From contig DASTPP010000088.1 in the NCBI GenBank assembly GCA_035762175.1, positions 1-45,791 of the forward strand: DNA of 45,791 nucleotides, read 5' to 3'. The notes below the pieces were generated by a model. That model did not search any database. It saw nothing but the letters and a program-made list of their open reading frames with translations, and had not been told where the DNA came from. Shown one piece after another: positions 32,377-41,220 of this stretch. The translations under genes were made by a program, and so were the position numbers. Numbering within the stretch: position 1 is the stretch's first letter; each line of letters begins with the position of its first letter. This DNA comes from DASTPP01 sp035762175 (lineage in GTDB: Bacteria; Myxococcota_A; Polyangia; Polyangiales; Polyangiaceae).

Positions 32377-33154
32377 ACGCCGACCGCCCGGCGGAGGGCG
32401 CGAGGCGGCGGAGCCCGCTCGTCTTCATGCCGTCGCCCGGGGCGCCCGCCAGGCCGCCCCGGGCTGTCCGTGCCCTTCCTGGCCGACGCGTGCCACCTCG
32501 AAGAGTTCGCCGAAGGCGGGGTGGCGTCGCGCGTGGCCTTCGCGGGCGACGACGTCGGCCCCGGCGGCGCGCGCCAGTTCGCGCTCGAGCCGCGCTGGCA
32601 CGAGGCCCCGGCGGTCGTGCGTAAGACGGGCCGGCCCCTGCTCGTGCCCGCCCTGCCCGCGGCCGCCGGGGTCGCCGCCCCGGGCAGGGCGAGCCCCGCC
32701 CGCGCCGCCCGCCTCGCTGATGGTCGTGCCCCTGCGCGCGCGCGGCCGCCTGATCGGGCTGCTCTCGCTCGGGTCGCTCGACTCGGGGCGCCGCTACGCC
32801 CCGGCCGACCTCGCCCTCGCCGAAGAGCTCGCGCACCGGGCCGCGATCGCCCTCGACAACGCCCGCTCGTACCAGGCGATGCAGCGGGCCGTGCGCCAGC
32901 GCCAGGACGTGCTCGCCGTCGTCTCGCACGACCTGCGCACCCCGCTCGGCGCGATCCTCATGGCCGACACCCTCCTGCCGGACCAGTGCGACGACGGCGG
33001 CGAGGGGGCGGCGCGGCGCAAGACGCTCGACATGATCGCCCGCTCGGTCGCCCAGATGGACCGGCTCATCAAGGACCTGCTCGACATGTCGAGCATCGAC
33101 CGTCGCCGCCGAGCCTGGTCTGGCCGTCGGCCCAACTGCCCTCGCGGCGCTTAG
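32373..33154 (+). pseudogene. GAF-HisKA histidine kinase, frameshifted and without ATPase domain
   Basis: Begins GTG 32373 (NADRPAEGARRRSPLVF), shifts frame near 32460 to PFLADACHLEEFAEGGVASR, then shifts again near 32710 to VVPLRARGRLIGLLSLGSLD and the end of a GAF domain (ALAEELAHRAAIALDNARSY). HisKA with AVVSHDLRTPLGAI follows, then LLDMSSIDRRRR and a premature end. The HATPase domain is absent from the next 400 bp. It cannot act as a kinase. Confidence 0.75.
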
Positions 33155-33578
33155 CGAGGGAGGGGCGGCGCCCTGGCGGCACCCCTTGGCGGCGGCCCCG
33201 CTCGGCGATCGCAAGGCGCGTGCCGCCCCCGGCGCGGCGAGGGTTCGCTTCGGGCTTGCCCCGCCGGCTTCGGGCGACCCGCGGGCGGGGCCAAAGGCGG
33301 CGCGGCGTTCCGGGTACGTTTGCGCGACGCCGCCCCGAAGAGGGGCAGCGTGCCCCGTTCCGGCATCCCCGCCACGTTCGCACCGCCCAAGCGAGCGGGC
33401 CCGGCCGCGATCGAGCGAATTGGCCCTTTCGTTCCGGACGGCTCGAAAGGTGCTTTCGTTAAAAGGGGGTTTCGACACTTCGCTCCCAATCGCCCAAGGC
33501 AGAGCTCGGCGGCATTCCGGCCGCGGCGCTCGTCCGGGCCCGTTCGCGCGGACGTGCGACCCCAGAAAGGAAACGACC
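33155..33578. other. 424-bp stretch after the broken kinase
   Basis: No gene found and no remnant of the kinase ATPase domain. The last 120 bp, including AAAGGTGCTTTCGTTAAAAG (33449-33468), are less GC-rich and probably carry the promoter of the next gene, which has the ribosome-binding site AGAAAGGAA. Confidence 0.4.
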
Positions 33579-34235
33579 ATGCCGGCTGAGGCTCTGGTGC
33601 CCGCGTCCGCGGCGTGGTCGACGGGGTCCCTCATGCTCGCGCAGCTTTCGCTCGTCCTCGCTTCGCTGATCCGTGAGGGCTGGGGCGGCGCTCGAGGCGT
33701 GGCCCGCGGAGGCGGGCGCCCCGTCGGGCGGCCGCCCGCCGTCGCCGTGAGCCCGGACGGGTTCGCGGACGAGTTGCGCGGGGGCCCGCCGGGCACGCCG
33801 GCGCTCGGCGTGGTGGGCGCCTCGGGCCTCGAAGACGCCCTGAGCGCCTGGGAGGGCGAGGGCGGGAGCGTGCGCGCGCCGGCCCCCGAGCCGGCCGAGC
33901 CCGAGGGCGGCGCGCTCGCGCCCTCGCTGCCCGCGGGCTACACGGCGCGGCTCGCGTGGGGGTTCGCCGACCAAGCGGGCCGCTTCGCGTACGGATTCTT
34001 TCGCGTCTACGGGCCCGACCGAAGACTCGATCCGAATCTGAGCTACTGGGCCATGCGCACGCGCGCGCGGCCCGACGACGCGGACGAGCCCTGGTCGGGC
34101 TGGTGGATGGACTACGCACAAGCTCGCGCCCTCGCGGGCCCCGGGCTGACATTCGCGCGATTCGCTTCGCCGGCCGGAATGCCCGACGGGCCTCCGGCGA
34201 ATCTGCGAGCGCGTGGGCCGTTCGTACATCGGTAA
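33579..34235 (+). CDS. Hypothetical protein, 218 residues
   Basis: ATG 33579 is preceded by AGAAAGGAA. N-terminal helix (LMLAQLSLVLASLIREGWGG), a low-complexity Pro/Glu linker at ~95-125, and a C-terminal domain rich in aromatic residues: RLAWGFADQAGRFAYGFFRV, NLSYWAMRTRARPDD, WSGWWMDYAQARALAG. No family recognised. The aromatic-rich domain could bind carbohydrate or lipid, but this is only a guess. It ends 25 bp before leader copy B. Confidence 0.6.
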   Translation: MPAEALVPASAAWSTGSLMLAQLSLVLASLIREGWGGARGVARGGGRPVGRPPAVAVSPDGFADELRGGPPGTPALGVVGASGLEDALSAWEGEGGSVRAPAPEPAEPEGGALAPSLPAGYTARLAWGFADQAGRFAYGFFRVYGPDRRLDPNLSYWAMRTRARPDDADEPWSGWWMDYAQARALAGPGLTFARFASPAGMPDGPPANLRARGPFVHR

Positions 34236-34260
34236 TCTGGAAAACCGTCCGGCGAAGGGC

Positions 34261-34390
34261 GATAAGGTGAGCGTTTCGGTGCGGGGGGGCTACGCTTCGA
34301 TCGTTCGACGAGAGTGACGAAGCCCATCCCTCTACCCCCGCCGCGACGCGTGGGTGGCTGTGAGCCTCGGCCGCGACAACGAAGTTCCTC
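34261..34390 (+). promoter_or_regulatory. Conserved ~130-bp leader, copy B
   Basis: Starts GATAAGGTGAGCGTTTCGG and has GCTACGCT, GATCGTTCGA, CGAGAGT, CGAAGCC, CCCGCCGCGACGCG, GGGTGGCTG and CTCGGCC in the same order as copies A and C. The final ribosome-binding part (GGAGGA in A and C) is degraded. The ATG at its end (34391) opens a doubtful 72-codon ORF; the first convincing gene is at 34597. Confidence 0.7.
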
Positions 34391-34596
34391 ATGGTCTACC
34401 GATCCGCCGGCACTACCTTGCCTCTCGTGAACGCCCAAGATCGCCCCCGCCGGCCCGGCCCCCCCTCGCCGCTCAGCCTCTCGCTCTCGGCGGCGCCGGG
34501 CCCGCGGCGATCGGCGCGGCGCGGAGGCCTCCGGGCGCGCGGCGCGACGCCCGGGCCGGGGGGTTCGAAATTCGGAAGAAAAGAGAGGGTATCCAA

Positions 34597-35178
34597 ATGG
34601 GAGTCATGAACCGGGCCTTCGGAGCCGATGAGGCCCCGCCACGCCCCGACGAGCGGGGCCCCCTCCGCGCGGAAGCCGGCGTGCTGGAGCGCTACCGGTA
34701 TCTCCTGCGCACGGCCCCGCCGGACGCGATCGAAGCGGCCCACGCCGAGGCCTTCGCGCGCTTGACCCCGGCGCAGCGGGCGGACGCGCTGCGTAGGCTG
34801 AGCGAGGACCTCTCGCCCGAAGAGCGGGCGGCGGGACCGCACGGGGACGACCCGTGGGGCCTGGCCCGGGCGGCGACCGGAGCCGAGCTCCGACAGCCCG
34901 GGTCTCTGGAGCGAGCCTTCGGCGCGCACGACACGTCCGGCGCGCCCGGCCGGGGCCTGCTGAGCGGCATCGCCGTGGCCTTCCTCGGAAGCGCCGTCGC
35001 GCGTCAGCTGCTCGTCGGGGTCGGCCAAGCCTCCGACGTGGCGGGCCCGGCGGACCGAACGAAGTCGACCGAAGAGGACACCTTGGACGAATCGGACGAA
35101 CGAGACGAGGCCGACGGACGGGACGAACTGCCCGAACGGGCCGACGGCGTCGAAGACATCGGCGACGGAGCGGACTAG
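34597..35178 (+). CDS. Conserved hypothetical protein with acidic tail
   Basis: 193 residues, ATG 34597 after AGAGAGGGT. VLERYRYLLRTAPPDAIEAA, HAEAFARLTPAQRADALRRL and LARAATGAELRQPGSLERAF form a helical module I recognise as recurrent in uncharacterised bacterial proteins. A Gly/Ala-rich hydrophobic helix follows (GLLSGIAVAFLGSAVARQLL). The last 50 residues are strongly acidic (Asp/Glu repeats). Perhaps membrane-associated. It lies downstream of leader copy B, with a 206-bp gap. Confidence 0.6.
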   Translation: MGVMNRAFGADEAPPRPDERGPLRAEAGVLERYRYLLRTAPPDAIEAAHAEAFARLTPAQRADALRRLSEDLSPEERAAGPHGDDPWGLARAATGAELRQPGSLERAFGAHDTSGAPGRGLLSGIAVAFLGSAVARQLLVGVGQASDVAGPADRTKSTEEDTLDESDERDEADGRDELPERADGVEDIGDGAD

Positions 35179-35188
35179 CCCGACCTCA

Positions 35189-35207
35189 GGCGGGGCCGGG
35201 CCCCGCC
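35189..35207 (+). terminator. GC hairpin after the acidic-tail gene
   Basis: GGCGGGGC-CGG-GCCCCGCC, an 8-bp perfect stem 11 bp after the stop of the preceding gene. No T-run follows, so it is only a possible terminator. The rest of 35179-35515 shows no gene. Confidence 0.35.
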
Positions 35208-35515
35208 ATGCTACCCGTCGCCTCGAGGCCGCGTCGCGGTCGGCCCCGGCGGCTGCGCCGCCAGCGACAGTTCCTGCGTCAATCCGATCGGGGACGAGAA
35301 TCGCTCGAACGTCAGCCCGCGGCTCGCGGGCACGCCCATTCACGGTCGACCGGCCGCGTTCGCCCCCTTGAACCGTGCGCCGACGGCGCGGCGTGCCCCC
35401 GATGCTGCGCCACGGGCGAGGGCGGCGCATGCGGCCGTCGCCCCGCGTCGCTTGCGCCCCACACGCCGGATGCGGCGCTCCCTTCGAACCGAAGGGTTCG
35501 AGGCGGGCGTGACTC

Positions 35516-37795
35516 CTAAGCCGCGCGGGCGCCGAGGTCGTGCCCCCCGGGCGTCTCGCCTCCGGCCAGGGGCGCCCACCGCCGGTCGACGTCGGACCAA
35601 GCTTCGACGTCACCCGACCCGATGTCGAAGAACCAGGCGTGCAGCGCGAGCTCGCCCGCGCGAACCTTGGCCGCCACGACCGGGTAGGTCATCAGGTGGT
35701 CGAGCTGCGCGCGGGCGTTCCGCCTCGCGAGGTCGTCGACCGCGGCCCCCGGCTCGGCGGAGGCGAAGAGCTCGCGCGCGCGGGTGAGCTGCAACCAGCT
35801 CCGCAGGCTCTCGAGGCCCGGGCCGTCCGCGCCGCCGCGGGCGAGCGCGCGGACGGCGCCGCACGACGAGTGCCCGCAGACCACGATCTCGCGCACCCCG
35901 AGCACCCCCACCGCGTACTCGACGTCGGCCGCGCCCGTCACGGCCTGCCCCGGCGCGAAGGGCCCGATCATGTTGCCCACGTTGCGCACGATGAAGAGCT
36001 CGCCGGGGCCGCTCGACGTGAGCAGGTTCGGCGACAGCCGGCTGTCGGCGCACGCGACGAAGAGCGTGTGCGGGCTCTGCCCCGCCGCCAGCTCGCGGAA
36101 GAGCGCGGCGTAGCGCGGCCTCGTCTCGAGCCGGAAGCGCTCGACGCCGCGCGCGAGGCGGGCGTAGGGCGGCAGCGACGAGGGGGCCCCGAGCATCCGG
36201 GACGCCTCGAGCTCGGTCGCGGCGATGCGCCCGGCGTGCGGCGCGCTCGCGCTCGACAGCATGACCGCGCGGAGCGAGGGCCCGAGCCCCGTCATGATCA
36301 CGTTGACGCCGCGGCCGTGCAGCTCGTCGAAGAGGGCCGCGACCGACTCGGAGCCGCTCGCGTCGAGCTGCGTGACCTCGTGCATGTCGAGCACCACGTC
36401 GCGCCGCGGGTCGAGCCGCCCGAGCCGCTCGCGCACGCGGTCGAGCTCGAGCGTCGAGAGGAAGGTGAGCGGCCCCGAGAGGCGCACGCGGTAGGGGCCT
36501 TCGCCCGCCGCGGGCCCCTCGATCGCGGCGCGGGCGCGCGCCGCCTTGAGCGCGGCGATGGCCAGCGCGGCGAGCACGCCCCACTGGATGCCCTCCAGCA
36601 GGCCGACGAGCACGATGACCAGGAAGGTGGCCGCGAAGGTCAGCGCGTCGCCGCGCGAGACCCGGTACAGGGCCACGAGCTTGGCCGGGCTCAGCATCTT
36701 GAGCGCGACGGCGATGAGCAGGCCCGCGAGCGCGGCGACGGGGATGCGCCCCATGACAGGGGCGAGCGCGAAGACGGTGGCGAGCACGACGAGGGCGTGC
36801 ACGACCGACGCGCGCCGCGTCTTCGCGCCCGCCTGCACGTTGGCGCCCGAGCGTGCGATGACGCTCGTGACGGGCAGGCCCCCGACGAGCGCGACGCAGA
36901 GGTTGCCGAGCCCCTGGCCGATGAGCTCTTGGTCGGGGTCGCTCCGCCCGCCCGTGAGCTTGTCGACCGCGCTCGACGAGAGCAGCGACTCGAGCGACGC
37001 GAGCGCGAACACGAGCAGAGTCGAGCCGGCGAGGGCGGCGAGGCCGCTGCCTTCGGGCAGCGAGGGCAACCGGGGCGGGGGCAACGAGCGGGGGATCTCG
37101 CCGATGGTCTCGAGGCCCAGGCCCAGCAGCGCGACGGCCAGGGCCGGCACGGCCACGGCCACCAGGTGCGCCGGGATGCGCTTGGAGAGCCGCTCGAGCG
37201 CCAGGATCGACCCGAGGCTGACGGCGGCCACGGCCAGCGCCGCCGGGCGGGTCTGGTACAGCAAGTCGCCGATGTGCGCGACGACGTCGAACACGTGCGA
37301 CTCGGGGGGCGCGGGCAGCCCGAGCGCCCGCGGCAGCTGCCCGACGAGGATGATGGCGCCGATGCCCGCGGTGAAGCCCTCGACGACCGGCGAGGGCACG
37401 AGGCGCACGACGCGCCCGAGGCCGAGCACGCCGGTCGCGAGCTGCAAGAGGCCGCAGCCGCAGCCGACGACGAGCAGGCCCGCGAGCCCGTGACGCTCGA
37501 CCACCGAGGCGATGAGCACGGCCATCGCCGCCGCGGGGCCGCTGACGGCGAGGCGGCTGCCGCCGAAGAGGGCGCACACGACGCCCGCGACGATGGCGCT
37601 CACCAGGCCGGTGGCCGGCGGGACGCCGGAGGCGAGGGCGATGGCGAGCGAGAGCGGCACGGCGATGCAGGCGACGGTGACGCCCGCGAGCACGTCGCCC
37701 GCCAGGCCGCGGGGCGATAGGAGCGCCCGCCATTCGGGCAAGAGAGAGCGAACGCCGAGGTCGAGTCGGAGCCTGGCAATCGAGAAGAAATGCAT
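35516..37795 (-). CDS. SulP transporter - STAS - beta-carbonic anhydrase fusion
   Basis: 759 residues. ATG 37795 is preceded by GGAGAG. Residues 1-400: SulP anion transporter with 10-12 helices (DVLAGVTVACIAVPLSLAIA, the conserved start of TM1). About 410-510: a STAS domain (VVLDMHEVTQLDASGSES). About 560-759: a beta-class carbonic anhydrase with zinc ligands in CADSRLSPN and CGHSSCGAV, and NVGNMI. Fusions of this kind are thought to import bicarbonate and interconvert it with CO2 at the membrane. The enzyme part needs zinc, which fits the metal theme, but no Zur-like palindrome is seen upstream. It stands alone between stress genes. Confidence 0.92.
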   Translation of the reverse strand: MHFFSIARLRLDLGVRSLLPEWRALLSPRGLAGDVLAGVTVACIAVPLSLAIALASGVPPATGLVSAIVAGVVCALFGGSRLAVSGPAAAMAVLIASVVERHGLAGLLVVGCGCGLLQLATGVLGLGRVVRLVPSPVVEGFTAGIGAIILVGQLPRALGLPAPPESHVFDVVAHIGDLLYQTRPAALAVAAVSLGSILALERLSKRIPAHLVAVAVPALAVALLGLGLETIGEIPRSLPPPRLPSLPEGSGLAALAGSTLLVFALASLESLLSSSAVDKLTGGRSDPDQELIGQGLGNLCVALVGGLPVTSVIARSGANVQAGAKTRRASVVHALVVLATVFALAPVMGRIPVAALAGLLIAVALKMLSPAKLVALYRVSRGDALTFAATFLVIVLVGLLEGIQWGVLAALAIAALKAARARAAIEGPAAGEGPYRVRLSGPLTFLSTLELDRVRERLGRLDPRRDVVLDMHEVTQLDASGSESVAALFDELHGRGVNVIMTGLGPSLRAVMLSSASAPHAGRIAATELEASRMLGAPSSLPPYARLARGVERFRLETRPRYAALFRELAAGQSPHTLFVACADSRLSPNLLTSSGPGELFIVRNVGNMIGPFAPGQAVTGAADVEYAVGVLGVREIVVCGHSSCGAVRALARGGADGPGLESLRSWLQLTRARELFASAEPGAAVDDLARRNARAQLDHLMTYPVVAAKVRAGELALHAWFFDIGSGDVEAWSDVDRRWAPLAGGETPGGHDLGARAA

Positions 37796-38098
37796 GGTGA
37801 GCTCTCCGGGCCAGTTGACGAGGGTTTCGGCCGCGTACGGCGCCGCGCCGAAGCACGGCGGGCCGTGCGAGGGCCCATTTGCAACGCACGCGCCGCGGCT
37901 CGAGCGTCGCGAGACTGCGCGATGACCGCGCGACCCGACTTTCCACGAAGACAAATGTCCCCACCCGGGCGCGATCGCCGCGGGGCCCGTCCCGCCGTGC
38001 CCGAGCTCTCGCTCGCGATGTTCGTAGTCCTCTTCGCGTGGTACGCCTTCGCCCCTCGGGACTCGGGCGGTGGGGGAGGGCCTACGTCGCGGCGACCT
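37796..38098. other. 303-bp gap upstream of the SulP fusion
   Basis: Contains the promoter of the SulP-carbonic anhydrase gene and the 3' side of the hydrolase gene. The only ORFs are shadows. No operator or repeated leader recognised. Confidence 0.4.
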
Positions 38099-39112
38099 TT
38101 AAGCACGGGCCGATCTCGCTCCGATGAGCCGGGCGCGCGCGAGCCGCTCGCCGAGCGCCCGCCGGCGCGCCGGCGGGGCCGGCGGGGCCGGGCGCAAGCG
38201 TACCGGCGGCCACGCGGGCGCGTCGAGCGCGTCGAGCACGGCCGCCGCGAAGGCCTCGGGGTCTTCGTGGTGCAAGTAGTGGCCGCGCCCGGCGAGCTTG
38301 CGGAAGAGCACCCCTTCGACCGCGCGCTCGAGCGCCTCGCCGTGCGCGGCGGGGATGACGCCGTCGCGGTCGCCCCAGAGCACGGCGATGGGCGGCAGGT
38401 CGGCGAGCTCGTGGGCGCGCGCGAGGAAGTTGTGGCGCTGCCCGCGCCAGTCGATCAGATCGCGCACGGTCCGCGCGAACGCGCGCGCCGTGCCCTCGCG
38501 CCCGTTCATCGCGCTGCGTTCGGCGACGTGCTCGCGCTCGAGGCCCTCGCATGCGACCCGCAGCGCCAGGCGGGTGCCCAGCGCCATGAAGGGCTGCCCG
38601 AGGCGCTCGACCACGTGCGGCAGCGACGCCAGGCGCAGCGCGAAGGCGATGTCTTTGCCCAGGCCCCCGGGGGCGGCGAGCACGAGCCGCCGCAGGCGCG
38701 GCCGGTGCTCGAGCAAGAGCATCTGCGCGACCCCGCCGCCGAACGAGTGCCCGACGACGTCGACCCGCTCGAGCCCCGAAGCTTCGAGCCAGCGCCCGAC
38801 GACGCGGGCGTACCACGCGAGCTCGTAGCCCGCGTCGGGGCGCCCGGAGTGGCCGTGGCCCGGCAGGTCGAGCGCGAGCACGAGCCGATCGCGGGCGAGC
38901 GCGGGGGCCACGCGCCGCCACGTCGCGTGCGAGTCGTTGAGGCCGTGCAAGAGCACGACCGGCGTCCCGTCGCCCCGCTCGCCGAACTCGACCCAGTGCA
39001 AGGGCACGCCCTCGACCTGCCCGAAGGCGCGCCGCGACTCGGTCGGCCGCGCGCTCGCCGAAGGCCGACCTCGTTGCTCGCCGAGCGGCGGCCGCACGTT
39101 CTCCGTGGCCAT
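38099..39112 (-). CDS. Alpha/beta-hydrolase fold protein
   Basis: 337 residues from ATG 39112 (ATG 39130 is an equally possible start; neither has a clear ribosome-binding site). PVVLLHGLNDSHATW is the oxyanion-hole strand, VVGHSFGGGVAQ the nucleophile elbow, AVLWGDRDGVIP carries the acid and GRGHYLHHEDPEAF the catalytic His: a complete triad. Substrate unknown; esterase, lipase or epoxide-hydrolase-like. The C-terminal ~40 residues (Pro/Arg-rich) are an extension. No signal peptide. Confidence 0.88.
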   Translation of the reverse strand: MATENVRPPLGEQRGRPSASARPTESRRAFGQVEGVPLHWVEFGERGDGTPVVLLHGLNDSHATWRRVAPALARDRLVLALDLPGHGHSGRPDAGYELAWYARVVGRWLEASGLERVDVVGHSFGGGVAQMLLLEHRPRLRRLVLAAPGGLGKDIAFALRLASLPHVVERLGQPFMALGTRLALRVACEGLEREHVAERSAMNGREGTARAFARTVRDLIDWRGQRHNFLARAHELADLPPIAVLWGDRDGVIPAAHGEALERAVEGVLFRKLAGRGHYLHHEDPEAFAAAVLDALDAPAWPPVRLRPAPPAPPARRRALGERLARARLIGARSARA

Positions 39113-39390
39113 CCTTTGCGTCCTTGTCATGCCCGGACATTTTGCAATCGGCGCGCCGGCGCCCGCGGGCATAAAAGAGTAGGCCCCCGAGTGCAGGGTC
39201 TTGCTCGCCCGTGCGATGGCCGAGAGCATCCGCGGGTGGGCTTGCGCGCCGCCGTCGAGCAACCCGACCGAGTCGGGCCCGCGGCATGACCGACTGACAG
39301 GTGCCCCGGGCGCGTGCGGGTGGGGGCGAGGTCTCCGCCGGCCGACCGACGCCCCGCCCTCCACCGCCAGCAAGACGCTGCCCCCTGCGT

Positions 39391-39720
39391 CTACCGGGAT
39401 ACGGTTTGCGTTTCGCCCTCGCCCTGCCGGGGGGCCAGAGCGGTTGCGTGCGTCCACGTCCGCGGCATTTGCCCCTCGGTGGCGCCCTCCCGCGTCGACG
39501 CCCGACGGCCCGGGCGCTCGCCCCCGAGACGCACGGGCAGCCCCTTGCGCCCGGCGTTCGCGCCGAGGCCCGCCCCGACTCCCCGCAGAGCATCGCCGAG
39601 CCAGCCGGTGGCCGCGTTCATGCCTCGCTTCGCCAGCAAGGGCGCGGCCGCCAGCAGCATCACCAAGGCGAGCCAAAGGGCGGCGAGGGCGAGAGCAAGC
39701 GTCAGAGGTTGAGTTGACAT
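39391..39720 (-). CDS. Small membrane protein with basic tail
   Basis: 109 residues, ATG 39720 after AAAAAAGGTAGTC. One strongly hydrophobic helix (LALALAALWLALVMLLAAAP), then Gly/Ala and a basic, probably disordered tail. Family unknown. A long perfect hairpin lies 56 bp upstream (39776-39813) and may control or insulate it. Confidence 0.5.
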   Translation of the reverse strand: MSTQPLTLALALAALWLALVMLLAAAPLLAKRGMNAATGWLGDALRGVGAGLGANAGRKGLPVRLGGERPGRRASTREGATEGQMPRTWTHATALAPRQGEGETQTVSR

Positions 39721-40080
39721 GACGACTACCTTTTTTCTTGCGTGATCGTGAGGCCGAGCCGCCTGGCTCACCTGCGCCGATGCGGCAGCGCCACGCGGCG
39801 CTGCCGCATCGGCATCGATGCTATTTGTAGGCAAAATCTAGACCCCTTTGGCGGCCGACGAGCGCTACGCGCGAATCTCTCGAACGGTGGCGGAACCGGC
39901 CTTCGTCGCGGCGGTTGCGTCGGCGCTCGAGCGTGGCCCCGGCGCCAGAACGCCACGGCGGCCACCGACTCGCGGCGCGTGCTCTCGGGGGACGGGGCGG
40001 CGGGCGCGAGGTCGAGGTCGCGCATGACGCGCGCGTGCGCGGCCGCCTCTCGGGCCCTCGGTGCGGTACGGGGCGTGCTT
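39721..40080. other. 360-bp gap with a hairpin and decayed DUF2383 sequence
   Basis: The left part has the leader of the small membrane protein and the hairpin. From ~40080 down to ~39960 on the minus strand a second frame still reads AREAAAHARVMRDLDLAP, compatible with the middle of a decayed DUF2383 gene continuing from 40081. Confidence 0.45.
39776..39813 (-). terminator. Long perfect inverted repeat
   Basis: A 17-bp perfect stem (GCCGATGCGGCAGCGCC and its complement) with a 4-base loop ACGC. No T-run on either side. It lies between the truncated DUF2383 gene and the small membrane-protein gene, both on the minus strand. It may be a terminator, an mRNA stabiliser or the trace of a mobile repeat. 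Confidence 0.45.
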
Positions 40081-40176
40081 CTACGGCCCGTCGAGGTGAT
40101 AGGTCTCAGCGGCCGAAATCTCGCGACGCAGAAATGCATTGAGCTGGGTGATTGAAGACGTGACATCGTTGGACAT
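40081..40176 (-). pseudogene. Truncated DUF2383 protein (N-terminus only)
   Basis: 31 codons: MSNDVTSSITQLNAFLRREI, then SAAETYHL and an early TAG. It matches the start of the DUF2383 protein at 28841-29437 (RNAFLRSEIAAVGTCHR) and the family's first helix. The rest of the bundle is out of frame or lost. Confidence 0.65.
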
Positions 40177-40388
40177 GGGCGCCTCCCGCGGGCCGGCCCC
40201 TCGCCTGGCGTGGCGGGCTGAGCGCGCGAGAAGTCGGCCACCCTTGCCCCATTGCGCGGCGCGGCCGGCGCGCCCCCGCGCTTCTCCGCGGCGTGGCGTT
40301 GTCTCGCGAATTCGCCCGAAATAGCCTTGGCCTACGAGCGTATCGGAGGCCGGCGCCGGCTGTCTCCGCGCGCTCCGGGCGAGGGGCT

Positions 40389-40862
40389 TCAGCTCGATTG
40401 AACGAACTTTCCGCCCGCGGCCTCGAGCAGGTGCTGGACGACCCCGGAGTGGCCTTCGTCGACCTGGAGGGCGACGATGATGCCGCCCCGGTCGTTCTCG
40501 GGAGCGCCGTGAGACTCGAGGCTCTCTTTCAAGAGAGAGCCGACGAGCGCGCCGCAGAGGCTGCCGCCGAGCCCGCCGATGCCGGCGCCGGCGACGAACG
40601 CGGCCAGGGGGCCCGCCGCGAAGAAGAGCCCGGCCGCGGCCGAGCCGGCCATCACCGCCCCGAGCGCGCCGCCCGTCGCGGCGCCCCGGGCCGTCTTGTC
40701 GGCGTGGCTGACTTCGACGCCGGCCGCCTCGCGGCGGCTGAGGCGCGGCTCGGGCGTCATCACGGCGATGTCGTCGCGACAGAAGCCGAACTCGAGCAGC
40801 GCCTCGACGGCGCGGCGGACAGACAATTGGTCGAGAAAGAGGGCGTTGACGAGTCGGGCCAT
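40389..40862 (-). CDS. General-stress-protein-17M-like glycine-rich protein
   Basis: 157 residues from ATG 40862, after GGAAGG. The N-terminal ~50 residues form an alpha/beta unit (ALFLDQLSVRRAVEALLEFG, then DDIAVMTPEP). The middle is a Gly/Ala-rich hydrophobic hairpin (GAATGGALGAVMAGSAAAGL and GPLAAFVAGAGIGGLGGSLC). The end is another alpha/beta unit (GGIIVALQVDEGHSGVVQHL). This is the layout of GSP17M/YflT-like stress proteins in many bacteria; molecular function unknown. It starts 41 bp after the homology of the upstream helical protein ends, on the same strand; see the finding on the missing stop codon. Confidence 0.75.
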   Translation of the reverse strand: MARLVNALFLDQLSVRRAVEALLEFGFCRDDIAVMTPEPRLSRREAAGVEVSHADKTARGAATGGALGAVMAGSAAAGLFFAAGPLAAFVAGAGIGGLGGSLCGALVGSLLKESLESHGAPENDRGGIIVALQVDEGHSGVVQHLLEAAGGKFVQSS

Positions 40863-40902
40863 GACGTAACCTTCCGGGGGTACCAAAGTACGGTTTTTTG
40901 AG

Positions 40903-41220
40903 TGGCGGGGCCCGGCTGGCCTCGCCGTGGCTCTCGTCGGCGCAGAGGCGCAGGGCGTCCGAGAGCTCTCGTTCGGCGGCCAGGAGCTCGTCGAAGGCGT
41001 GTTCGATGATGTGGCAGACGTTGGTCTTGAGCCCGTCGGGCAGGGAGCGGACGTCTTGCATCACGTCGTCGAGCTTGGCCCGCGCCCGAACGATCGAACC
41101 CCGGGCCCGATCGGCCGATTCGGCAAGCCGCCGCGCCCGATCACCCACGACGGGCCTGGCCGGAGAAGGTGGCCGGCCTGTGTCGCCCGGGCCGGGATGC
41201 TGCACGCGTTCTGAGCTCAT
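40903..41220 (-). CDS. Helical protein, paralogue C (no stop codon at the expected place)
   Basis: ATG 41220 preceded by GGAGGAAC. About three quarters of its residues match the protein at 28362-28685 (RGSIVRARAKLDDVMQDVRS, LKTNVCHIIEHAFDELLAAE). The paralogue stops after ARPP; here the sequence reads RAPP and continues through a run of six A. The frame then stays open to a TAG at 40081, across the whole downstream gene in a meaningless frame. The coordinates given are the homologous part only. Preceded by leader copy C. Confidence 0.7.

Noticed and set aside
34391..34609. 72-codon ORF directly after leader copy B
   Set aside because: Ser/Pro/Arg-rich, no domain, overlaps the better-supported start at 34597, and leader B has lost its ribosome site.
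35540..37720. 726-codon plus-strand ORF opposite the SulP-carbonic anhydrase gene
   Set aside because: No motifs and low-complexity Arg/Glu/Ala content; shadow of the real gene.
37870..37895. TTGCAACGC near the SulP start as another Zur-like site
   Set aside because: Only one half-site is present; no inverted partner at the right spacing.
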